A stretch of DNA of 12,670 nucleotides, from positions 1-12,670 of the forward strand of contig JAPYRM010000015.1 in NCBI GenBank assembly GCA_029941175.1, written 5' to 3'. The stretch comes from Halobacteriales archaeon (lineage in GTDB: Archaea; Halobacteriota; Halobacteria; Halobacteriales; Hikarchaeaceae). Made by a program: the position numbers and the translations under genes. The notes below the pieces were generated by a model that was not told where the DNA came from, did no database searches, and saw only the letters and a list, made by a program, of their open reading frames with translations. Positions 5,234 to 12,084 of this stretch are shown piece by piece. Numbering within the stretch: position 1 is the stretch's first letter; each line of letters starts with the position of its first letter.

Positions 5234-6361
5234 TCACTCAACGTAATCTATTTTCCCAATTCTACTTTCTTCTCTTTGTCTATCTGCATCCATCCTTCCA
5301 TATATCTGTGGCGATTGAACCCCTGTGACTACTATCATCGTCCGTATCTTCCCTTCAAGCTCTTCATCGATAGAAGTTCCCCATATGATTCTAGCATCCG
5401 GATCAATCCTTTCATAAATTTCTTCAACCACACCTTCTGCTTCCTCGATAGACATATCTGGCCCGCCCGTTACGTTTATCAAAGCTGCATTCGCCGTCGA
5501 AATGTCTACATCTAACATAGGAGACCTCAAAGCCTCTTTCACCGAATCTTGTGCTTTATTTTCTCCCTCCGCCTCTCCCAATCCGATCATCGCAACCCCG
5601 CCCCTTTCCATAACTGTTCTGACATCTGCAAAATCTAGATTAACAAGCCCCGGTTTTGTAATCAATTCTGTTACTCCTTTCACTGCCCGCATAAGTGCTC
5701 TATCTGCAGCTTTAAACGCTTCCTTTACGGGCAATTTACCCACAACCTCGAGCAGCCGATCATTCGGAACAACAATCACCGTGTCTGCAACGTCTCGTAG
5801 TCTCTCGAGACCCGCATTTGCATTTACTCTCCTAACCTCTCCTTCGGCTGTAAATGGCGTTGTCACAATGGCAATTGTCAGCGCACCCATATCTCGCGCA
5901 GCTTTGGCAACTACAGGTGCGGCCCCTGTGCCCGTACCTCCCCCCAATCCCGCTGTGACAAACACCATATCTGAACCTTTCATAACTTCAATTATCTCAT
6001 CTTTGCTTTCAAGGGCAGCCTCTTCTCCTATTTGTGGCAACGATCCTGCACCTCTCCCTTTCGTTCTATTTCTACCCATCAATATTTTGGTGTCCGCCTT
6101 CACCTTCACCAAGTGCTGAACGTCTGTATTGGCAGCTACTAACTCTGCCCCATGAATTCCCTCGTCAGACATTCTATTGATTGTGTTGTTTCCTCCTCCC
6201 CCACATCCAAAAACTGTGATGTTTGTTTGTAACTCTTCTAAAATCTCAAGGAGCTGTTCATCCGTCAATAGCCCATCTCGCGGTGGTATCTTCCCAAGAC
6301 CTACATTTTCTTCAGCCTGTTGGATGACATCTTCAGCGATAAATCCCATTTGAATATACAT
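5234..6361 (-). CDS. ftsZ1: Cell division protein FtsZ (FtsZ1 type)
   Basis: This tubulin-family GTPase polymerises at mid-cell and organises division. With the ATG at 6361 the product has 375 residues. The nucleotide-binding loop GCGGGGNN is at 52-59, the tubulin signature GGGTGTG at 140-146, and the T7 synergy loop NLDFAD at 241-246 with both catalytic Asp residues; all are intact. A strongly conserved C-terminal domain follows ([20 protein letters not shown], later [13 protein letters not shown]). After it only a short polar linker and the tail IGKIDYVE remain. ATG 6361 lies 29-30 nt after TATAAAAG, the leaderless distance. ATG 6349 (MGFIAED) is the alternative and looks closer to homologue N-termini; a GTG at 6397 would lie within the TATA element. 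The gene heads the secE-spt5 stretch. Confidence 0.96.
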   Translation of the reverse strand: MYIQMGFIAEDVIQQAEENVGLGKIPPRDGLLTDEQLLEILEELQTNITVFGCGGGGNNTINRMSDEGIHGAELVAANTDVQHLVKVKADTKILMGRNRTKGRGAGSLPQIGEEAALESKDEIIEVMKGSDMVFVTAGLGGGTGTGAAPVVAKAARDMGALTIAIVTTPFTAEGEVRRVNANAGLERLRDVADTVIVVPNDRLLEVVGKLPVKEAFKAADRALMRAVKGVTELITKPGLVNLDFADVRTVMERGGVAMIGLGEAEGENKAQDSVKEALRSPMLDVDISTANAALINVTGGPDMSIEEAEGVVEEIYERIDPDARIIWGTSIDEELEGKIRTMIVVTGVQSPQIYGRMDADRQREESRIGKIDYVE

Positions 6362-6386
6362 TATATACTCAAGCTCATTAGTGTTC

Positions 6387-6394
6387 CTTTTATA
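6387..6394 (-). promoter_or_regulatory. TATA box of ftsZ1
   Basis: The minus strand reads TATAAAAG, the best TATA match in the window. It is centred 29-30 nt before ATG 6361. It lies in the 100-nt gap after dtdA, so ftsZ1 can be transcribed on its own. Confidence 0.6.
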
Positions 6395-6461
6395 CACCCT
6401 CTCGAAATGCCCACTTTCTCTACTTCTTCTTTTAACTTCGGTTTCCTATATGTGCGTGTTA

Positions 6462-7775
6462 TTAACTTAGTTTGTATACTCTAATTTTTTCTTTTTGTAC
6501 TTTTTCTGGCATCAATATCCAATCTCCCATTTCAACCGATTTTCCGGAAGCCAATTCTCCAAATTTAGGACCTTCTTCAACTCCCATTTTTCGTGCTTTC
6601 TCCGGACTAAATATCTGTTCTCTAACACTAATCTCCTTCTCTTCTCGAACCACCAAATCATATTTTTCTTCCAATATGTGGCAAAATTCTTCCACTATGT
6701 TCTCATAGGCTTGCCGATCCTCTATTGCCATTTTCCCACTAATCCGACTTCCATTTTCAACAGTCTCAAACGCAATTGTATTTTTAACTATCACCTCTCT
6801 CGTCCTTTTCGAATTTATAGCTTGAACATCCCTTAAAAGCAATTCATCTAATTCTCTAATTTTCATCTGATCCGATCTAACCCTCCCAAACCGCAACCCA
6901 TCTTCGATAGTTGAAATGGATGTCTCCATCAGTGAAACCATTTCTAGTTCCAATCCGCTCGTTTCTCTCACCCATTTTTCGCCAACGACCTCATATCCTG
7001 CATCTCTTATGGCTTTCTCCAATTCCAAATTTCCATTCACCACGATGCACCTATTCGATCCACTTTTATCGAATATATTTTTTATCATTTCTCCATCTAA
7101 CCTCCCCATTTCCTCTAAACACCAATCCGCAGCAACATGTCCAATTGCCCAATCAGTTTCTCTTATAATTCTTTCAAATCGTGGCATGTAATGCCCTCCC
7201 CCAAAACCCACAATTATCTTTTCACAACCGGGCCCCGTCCCCTTGATACTTATAACTGCTTTCGCAACAGATTCCGCCGCTTCTACATCTCCCCATTCTT
7301 GTTCTGAGCTTCCTATCTCTACAAACATTGAAGGAACATTAACATCCGATGGACCATGGTGTGTACATTCAATTCCCACTTCATAATTCGAGGGGGCATA
7401 TTTTCTTAGTGAGTCTACAATGGCCTTATGCAAATTTGGACATGACCTTGATAGCTCTCTAGGTCTGCCTCCAAATTTTGCTTCTCCAAAATTCCCCGTG
7501 TAATGAGCCGTCAACAAAGCCCCCGTCTCTCCCACATGTCTAGAAACAAATATGATGCATTCTGGCTCTTTGAAAGCCAATTCAACTTGAAGAAGTTGAA
7601 TGTGCAATCCTTCAAACTCTCTTAGTTCAAACCCATCTGCACAATAATATTTTCCCCCACCTTCTGCATCAGTTCGGTTAGAATCATTCTTCTGCACCCA
7701 TCTACCTATCTTTAATATTTCTTTCCCAATTAAAACTGAAACAGAATCAGACCGACTCACAACAATGCCTATCAC
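6462..7775 (-). CDS. dtdA: D-aminoacyl-tRNA deacylase, archaeal type (DtdA)
   Basis: DtdA is a zinc-dependent enzyme that hydrolyses D-amino acids from mischarged tRNA. It is the archaeal and plant type, unrelated to bacterial Dtd1. The product has 437 residues from GTG 7775. Conserved blocks, counted from that start, are DAEGGGKYY (36-44), FVSRHVGETG (76-85), AHYTGNFG (90-97), ECTHHGPSDV (136-145) and GFGGGHYMPRF (190-200), followed by IGHVAADW. The frame stays open 36 codons further upstream to a TTG at 7883, but that stretch does not look like the family. GTG 7775 (MIGIVVSRSD) matches the usual N-terminus and has a TATA-like element 27-28 nt upstream. The gene is divergent from the antiporter and lies 100 nt before ftsZ1. 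Confidence 0.94.
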   Translation of the reverse strand: MIGIVVSRSDSVSVLIGKEILKIGRWVQKNDSNRTDAEGGGKYYCADGFELREFEGLHIQLLQVELAFKEPECIIFVSRHVGETGALLTAHYTGNFGEAKFGGRPRELSRSCPNLHKAIVDSLRKYAPSNYEVGIECTHHGPSDVNVPSMFVEIGSSEQEWGDVEAAESVAKAVISIKGTGPGCEKIIVGFGGGHYMPRFERIIRETDWAIGHVAADWCLEEMGRLDGEMIKNIFDKSGSNRCIVVNGNLELEKAIRDAGYEVVGEKWVRETSGLELEMVSLMETSISTIEDGLRFGRVRSDQMKIRELDELLLRDVQAINSKRTREVIVKNTIAFETVENGSRISGKMAIEDRQAYENIVEEFCHILEEKYDLVVREEKEISVREQIFSPEKARKMGVEEGPKFGELASGKSVEMGDWILMPEKVQKEKIRVYKLS

Positions 7776-7798
7776 ATCAATCCGTGAGTTTTCGTTCG

Positions 7799-7806
7799 AA
7801 TAAAAA
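7799..7806 (-). promoter_or_regulatory. TATA-like element of dtdA
   Basis: The minus strand reads TTTTTATT, centred 27-28 nt before GTG 7775. It falls inside the longer open frame that starts at 7883 and argues against that longer start. Confidence 0.42.
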
Positions 7807-7863
7807 CCAATCGGTGGTAATCTCCAAAATTCTTTCCCCCCTCTCAGTTGTATAAAGTAACTC

Positions 7864-7870
7864 TTTAGTA
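7864..7870 (+). promoter_or_regulatory. TATA-like element of the antiporter gene
   Basis: TTTAGTA is centred 25 nt before the ATG at 7892. It shares the 116-nt divergent region with the dtdA promoter. Confidence 0.35.
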
Positions 7871-7891
7871 ACCCTTCTAACAATTTTATAT

Positions 7892-9043
7892 ATGAGTGAA
7901 TTTTTTTCTATATCTCCCAATCTATTGAATATAACCATTCTTATCATTTCATTCACAGCACTTCTTTTTGGTGCCACCATATTTACCAATGGAATTGAAT
8001 GGGTGGGCCACAAAGCTGGTCTCTCTGAAAGTGCCACTGGAAGTATTCTAGCAGCAATTGGAACTGCACTACCCGAAACCATGATACCCGTCATTGCGAT
8101 TTACACTGTATGGGTAACCGGTGGTGCAAGTTCTGCAGACGATATCGGAGTGGGTGCCATTCTAGGTGCACCATTCATGTTAGCTACTATCGCCATGTTT
8201 CTCATAGGATGTAGTTTGTTTCTTTTCAAATCCAGAAGATCTTCCGGGTCAAAATTAAAAATATATTCTCCTTCAACTAGACGCGATCTTTCCTTTTTTA
8301 TCATCGCATACTCTCTAGCACTAATTGCCGCACTTGTCCCTTGGAGATCTCTGTCTCTAATAATAGCTTTCACTTTAGTGATCCTATATCTGTTTTATCT
8401 TCGCCGCACTCTACAGGGTGGGCTTGCGATCGAACCAGAATTTCTCGCGGATCTCAAACTTGGAATTTTACTTGACAAACTAGCCCTATTAGTGCCCATT
8501 CTCGATACCAAAGCCTCTCGGCGTTCCAATCCTTCTACTTTGTTAGTCATTTCCCAGACACTTTTCGCACTTGGGTTCATCATCCTCGGCGCGCATCTCT
8601 TCATCCACTCGGTAGAGTGGCTTACTAACGAAGTGCTCCATCTTCCCCTTGCAATAATCGCTCTTTTACTCGCCCCTGCAGCTACTGAACTCCCCGAGAC
8701 ATTTAATAGTTATATCTGGATATCTCGTGATAAGGACGTATTGGCCTTAAATAATATTACGGGGGCGTTGGTATTTCAATCAACTCTACCTGTGACTCTT
8801 GGTATCGTTTTCACATCTTGGGATTTGTCCTTCAACTGGGGTACTGTTGGATTCTTAAATGCCTTTTCCGCGGTACTAGCAATTTTGGGTGCTTCCATGC
8901 TATACATACGTGCTAGATACACCTCAGATGATATGCTAACCTACCTTCCATTTTTGATTGGTGGGGTTCTGTATCTCTTGTTCATTCTCATCTTGGTTTA
9001 CCATATCATGAATTTTGATTTGGCTATTGTTAGCCACGGGTAG
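7892..9043 (+). CDS. Na+/Ca2+ antiporter (CaCA family)
   Basis: This is a 383-residue polytopic membrane protein with about ten hydrophobic segments. It shows the two inverted alpha repeats of the Ca2+:cation antiporter superfamily. Repeat 1 has GTALPET (57-63, Glu62) followed by DIGVGAILGAP (84-94). Repeat 2 has TELPET (265-270, Glu269) followed by LALNNITGALVFQ (284-296). The two halves are visibly duplicated: GATIFTNGIEW (27-37) matches GAHLFIHSVEW (233-243). The two conserved Glu residues coordinate the exchanged ion. The central loop is basic and probably cytoplasmic. The family exchanges Na+ or H+ for Ca2+; which ions this one uses is not visible. It starts at ATG 7892, divergent from dtdA, and 44 nt separate it from aroE. 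Confidence 0.9.
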   Translation: MSEFFSISPNLLNITILIISFTALLFGATIFTNGIEWVGHKAGLSESATGSILAAIGTALPETMIPVIAIYTVWVTGGASSADDIGVGAILGAPFMLATIAMFLIGCSLFLFKSRRSSGSKLKIYSPSTRRDLSFFIIAYSLALIAALVPWRSLSLIIAFTLVILYLFYLRRTLQGGLAIEPEFLADLKLGILLDKLALLVPILDTKASRRSNPSTLLVISQTLFALGFIILGAHLFIHSVEWLTNEVLHLPLAIIALLLAPAATELPETFNSYIWISRDKDVLALNNITGALVFQSTLPVTLGIVFTSWDLSFNWGTVGFLNAFSAVLAILGASMLYIRARYTSDDMLTYLPFLIGGVLYLLFILILVYHIMNFDLAIVSHG

Positions 9044-9055
9044 CTCTAAAGAAAC

Positions 9056-9063
9056 TTATGTAT
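9056..9063 (+). promoter_or_regulatory. TATA-like element of aroE
   Basis: TTATGTAT is centred 28-29 nt before ATG 9088, just after the antiporter stop codon. It suggests a separate leaderless aroE transcript. Confidence 0.4.
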
Positions 9064-9087
9064 TTTGAGACCTGTAATTAATCTATA

Positions 9088-9888
9088 ATGCAAATTTTTG
9101 GTCTCTTGGGAAATCCCGTAGGTCATTCTTTATCTCCTGCAATGCATCACGCAGCATATTCCCATCTCGGAATGGATGCCAAATACATCACAATAGAATC
9201 AGAAGCTTCCGATCTCAAAGAAGTTATTAGTAGCGCCCCTAAAAATGGGATCTCCGGTTTAAATGTGACAATACCTTTTAAACAAGACGTTCTATCTTAT
9301 GTTCAAACAGACAAAATAGCAAAACGAATTGGGGCTGTCAACACAATTGATTTTTCTGGAGAAAACCCAATTGGATACAACACCGACGTGGCCGGGGCTC
9401 GCAGATCTTTCGAGCATCACGATATTAGTATATCTGGAAAAAATTCTGTTGTTCTCGGGGCAGGAGGGGCTGGCCGCGCTTTGGCTTTTATGCTATCCGA
9501 TGAAGGCTCTCATGTTTCTATTGTCAATAGAACTGAAGACAAAGCACATTCTCTATCCAAATCTGTACCAGACTCTACAGGATATGGGCTCTCTAGCCTA
9601 CCTAATTTACTCACGGATGCTGATATACTCGTAAATACAACTAGCGTTGGAATGGGGACTGATATTTCTCCCATCCCTAAAACTTTCCTCCACCCAGATC
9701 TCGTTGTAATGGATGCCGTTTACCGTCCTCTTGCAACCCGGTTACTCCGAGAAGCGAAAGAATCTGGCGCAACTACTATTGACGGAATCTGGATGCTCTT
9801 ATACCAGGGGGTAGAATCTTTTGAAATTTGGACTGGTAGAAAAGCTCCCGTGAGTATAATGAATAAAGCAGTACGATCACAGCTGTAA
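9088..9888 (+). CDS. aroE: Shikimate dehydrogenase (NADP+)
   Basis: AroE reduces 3-dehydroshikimate to shikimate in the cytoplasm, the fourth step of the pathway to chorismate. The product has 266 residues, normal for the family. Shikimate-binding S14 and S16 (HSLSPAMH), the catalytic Lys65 (NVTIPFK), Asn85 (AVNTI) and catalytic Asp100 (YNTDVAG) are all in place. The NADP-binding glycine loop is GAGGAG (124-129), and NRT (147-149) is the usual 2'-phosphate-binding motif, so NADP is the expected cofactor. Gln240 of LLYQGVESFEIWTG completes the shikimate site. It lies directly before pabB and pabA, which use chorismate, so the cluster is functionally coherent even though each gene seems to have its own TATA-like element. 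Confidence 0.96.
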   Translation: MQIFGLLGNPVGHSLSPAMHHAAYSHLGMDAKYITIESEASDLKEVISSAPKNGISGLNVTIPFKQDVLSYVQTDKIAKRIGAVNTIDFSGENPIGYNTDVAGARRSFEHHDISISGKNSVVLGAGGAGRALAFMLSDEGSHVSIVNRTEDKAHSLSKSVPDSTGYGLSSLPNLLTDADILVNTTSVGMGTDISPIPKTFLHPDLVVMDAVYRPLATRLLREAKESGATTIDGIWMLLYQGVESFEIWTGRKAPVSIMNKAVRSQL

Positions 9889-9953
9889 TACTTCTCTCTG
9901 AATTTTCTTTCAATCAAGCAATGCCTTTTACCACCGGTATCTATTAGCTAATC

Positions 9954-11426
9954 GTGGACTCTCTTAATTCTCAAATTGAGGTATGCACTGACAAAAATGA
10001 TTATCTATCTATCGCAGCAATCTCTCCCCCACATTCTAGAATTCCTGTAGAAGTCAGAGTTGTTGTAGACGACCCATTTGAAGCGTATATCAATTCCCGA
10101 GAAAGTTCTCAGAGTTTTTATCTAGAGACAACTGGATCTTCCCCAGGGTGGGGATATTTTGGCATCAAGCCAAGCGAATTTCTTGAGGTTAACTCTAATC
10201 CTTTGACCCCCTCATCCGCCCTATCTCAACTATATGATTTTTTTTCTAAAGAACATCTAATACGCAATGGGTGTGAAACTCCTTACCCCTGTGGGGTCTT
10301 CGGATGGTTATCCTATGAATTGGCAAGAGAAATAGAAGATATTCCTGCTCGTATTAATACGTCAAATCCTTTTCCTTTAGTTCAAGTTGGACTTTATGAT
10401 TGCATAGTATCATGGAAAGAACCTCGCGATAAACAAACAACACTAAGAATTACTTCATGTCCTGTTATAGGAGATCCCGACGCAACTTTTGACACTGCGT
10501 TAACACAAACACTTAATCTAGCTAGTTCTCTTCAAAACCCACCTCTTTCATCCAATAATCTCCCTTATTCTCAAATCCCCACTGATTTTCAGAGCGATTG
10601 CGGGCGTGAAATTTTCTGCGAACGTGTCCGAAAAATTAAACGTTACATTCGCAATGGAGATACTTTCCAAGTCAACACAGCACACAATCTAACTGTGAAT
10701 TCCGATATCCCCCCTAGTCTCTTATTCAGTGCCCTTCGAAAGATAAATCCCGCTCCTTATTCTTCTCTATTAGAATTTCCTAAAATTGATTTAATTGGAG
10801 TAAGTCCCGAGCTACTTTTCCAACTAGAAAATGGTTCAATCATAGCAGAACCTATAGCTGGGACTAGGCCAAGAGGATCCAATTCTTCTGAGGATCTTGC
10901 TCTCGAAGCCGAGCTTATCAATAGCCCAAAAGAACGAGCAGAACATGCTATGCTCGTTGATTTATGTCGAAATGACATTGGAAAGGTCGCCGAATATGGC
11001 ACTGTTCACATCGATGAGTATTGCAGAGTGGATAGATACTCCGCCGTAATGCATCTAGTTTCAACAGTCAAAGGAACCTTACAACCTACTAAAAATGTAC
11101 TCGACATAATCAGGGCAATGTTCCCCGGGGGTACCATTACGGGTGCTCCAAAGCCTCGGACCATGGAAATAATAAACGAAATAGAAGATTCTTACAGAGG
11201 TCCCTACACCGGCAGTGTTGGCATCTTTGGTTTTGACAATCGGGCCACTTTGAATATCATCATTCGAACTTTCATCCACCAAAATGAGACATATTCTCTT
11301 CCAGTTGGTTCTGGAATTGTACATGATTCTTCTCCCGAAACCGAATATGAGGAAACTCTTTCTAAGGCTAGGGCCCTAGTCGAAGCAATGAACCTAGCAC
11401 TTTCAAATTCCCCCCTCCTGGACTGA
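9954..11426 (+). CDS. pabB: Chorismate-using synthase component I, probably aminodeoxychorismate synthase PabB (or TrpE)
   Basis: Component I enzymes add ammonia to chorismate, giving 4-amino-4-deoxychorismate (PabB, folate route) or anthranilate (TrpE). The product has 490 residues with an N-terminal domain and a C-terminal chorismate-binding domain: GDTFQVN (235-241), NPAPYSSLLEF (265-275), PIAGTRPRG (300-308), DRYSAVMHLVS (360-370), PGGTITGAPKPRTME (391-405) and GSGIVHDSSPETEYEETL at the end. Position 302 is Ala, where classical PabB has the Lys that bonds chorismate; Ala is usual in TrpE. The QVN and NPAPY motifs, and my recollection of haloarchaeal PabB with the same PIAGTRPRG, favour PabB. 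It starts with GTG, with a weak TATA-like TTTTA 26 nt upstream. The amidotransferase gene follows after 27 nt. Confidence 0.87.
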   Translation: MDSLNSQIEVCTDKNDYLSIAAISPPHSRIPVEVRVVVDDPFEAYINSRESSQSFYLETTGSSPGWGYFGIKPSEFLEVNSNPLTPSSALSQLYDFFSKEHLIRNGCETPYPCGVFGWLSYELAREIEDIPARINTSNPFPLVQVGLYDCIVSWKEPRDKQTTLRITSCPVIGDPDATFDTALTQTLNLASSLQNPPLSSNNLPYSQIPTDFQSDCGREIFCERVRKIKRYIRNGDTFQVNTAHNLTVNSDIPPSLLFSALRKINPAPYSSLLEFPKIDLIGVSPELLFQLENGSIIAEPIAGTRPRGSNSSEDLALEAELINSPKERAEHAMLVDLCRNDIGKVAEYGTVHIDEYCRVDRYSAVMHLVSTVKGTLQPTKNVLDIIRAMFPGGTITGAPKPRTMEIINEIEDSYRGPYTGSVGIFGFDNRATLNIIIRTFIHQNETYSLPVGSGIVHDSSPETEYEETLSKARALVEAMNLALSNSPLLD

Positions 11427-11427
11427 C

Positions 11428-11435
11428 TTAAAAAT
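11428..11435 (+). promoter_or_regulatory. TATA-like element before pabA
   Basis: TTAAAAAT directly follows the pabB stop and is centred 22-23 nt before ATG 11454, slightly close for a TATA box. pabA may have its own start in addition to readthrough from pabB. Confidence 0.3.
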
Positions 11436-11453
11436 CACTAACTGCCTATTACC

Positions 11454-12035
11454 ATGGACTCTCCTCACATCTTAATCATCGACAATTATGATTCATTTTC
11501 GTACAACCTCGTCCAAGGGGTTGGGACTATGGCAAATGTAGATGTATCTCGAAACGATGCCATGAGTATAGGAGAAATACAAAAATTAGACCCCGATGGT
11601 ATTATTGTATCTCCCGGTCCCGGATTCCCCCAAAATGCTGGCGTTTCCATGTCTATTTTTTCGGAGTTAACTTATCCCACACTTGGAGTCTGCCTAGGCT
11701 ACCAAGCTCTATGTGCTGCAAATGGAGTCTCTATTATTCACGCCCCTTCTGTTGTACATGGAAAAATTTCCCATATAACTCACGATGGATCTGGTGTTTT
11801 ATCCAATCTACCCGATCCATTTGTTGCTGGGCGGTATCATTCTCTAACGGCTGAAGAAAGTAGCATACCTGACTTCCTCATTCCCACAGCCTGGACTCTT
11901 GATGAAGTTCCTCTTCTTATGGGGGTTCGTCATACAAAAAAACCCCACGAAGGTGTCCAATTTCACCCTGAAAGTTTTCTGACACCCCTGGGAAATAAAA
12001 TATTGGAGAATTTCTGCTTACAGTGTCTGAAATGA
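11454..12035 (+). CDS. pabA: Glutamine amidotransferase, component II of aminodeoxychorismate/anthranilate synthase
   Basis: This class I glutamine amidotransferase supplies ammonia from glutamine to the component I enzyme encoded just upstream. The product has 193 residues. The opening IIDNYDSFSYNLVQ (8-21) is typical of PabA/TrpG, followed by the oxyanion-strand motif SPGPG (53-57). The triad is complete: Cys80 in GVCLGYQ, then His171 and Glu173 in QFHPES. VVHGKISHITHDG and AGRYHSLT are standard for the family. The residue three after Cys80 is Tyr where most homologues have His or Met. PabA and TrpG cannot be separated by sequence alone, so the name follows pabB. hmgA comes next; no aminodeoxychorismate lyase (pabC) gene is seen beside it. 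Confidence 0.93.
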   Translation: MDSPHILIIDNYDSFSYNLVQGVGTMANVDVSRNDAMSIGEIQKLDPDGIIVSPGPGFPQNAGVSMSIFSELTYPTLGVCLGYQALCAANGVSIIHAPSVVHGKISHITHDGSGVLSNLPDPFVAGRYHSLTAEESSIPDFLIPTAWTLDEVPLLMGVRHTKKPHEGVQFHPESFLTPLGNKILENFCLQCLK

Positions 12036-12054
12036 GACTTTCGTTTAATCACCA

Positions 12055-12060
12055 TTTAAG
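12055..12060 (+). promoter_or_regulatory. TATA-like element of hmgA
   Basis: TTTAAG, within CATTTAAGC, is centred 27-28 nt before ATG 12085. This fits a leaderless transcript. Confidence 0.5.
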
Positions 12061-12084
12061 CTTTAGCAGCTTTATTTCCTCAAT

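Noticed and set aside
5502..6119. Long open frame (205 codons) on the plus strand opposite ftsZ1
   Set aside because: It is antisense to a strongly conserved gene, low in complexity (Ser/Ala/Pro/Thr-rich) and resembles no family. It is a by-product of the ftsZ1 codon pattern.
7580..7601. Perfect 9-bp hairpin with a 4-nt loop inside dtdA
   Set aside because: It lies in coding sequence for an ordinary stretch of the protein. Roughly 0.4 such hairpins are expected by chance in a window of this size and composition, so it is not evidence of an element.
7776..7883. Upstream extension of dtdA by 36 codons to a TTG
   Set aside because: The extra residues do not look like the family, GTG 7775 matches the usual N-terminus, and the likely TATA element lies inside the extension.
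7777..8094. Minus-strand open frame across the dtdA/antiporter divergent region
   Set aside because: It is antisense to the antiporter's conserved first helices and has no recognisable product.
11368..11379. 12-bp perfect palindrome CTAGGGCCCTAG in pabB
   Set aside because: It encodes a normal, conserved part of the protein with no second copy noticed in the window. Most likely chance.
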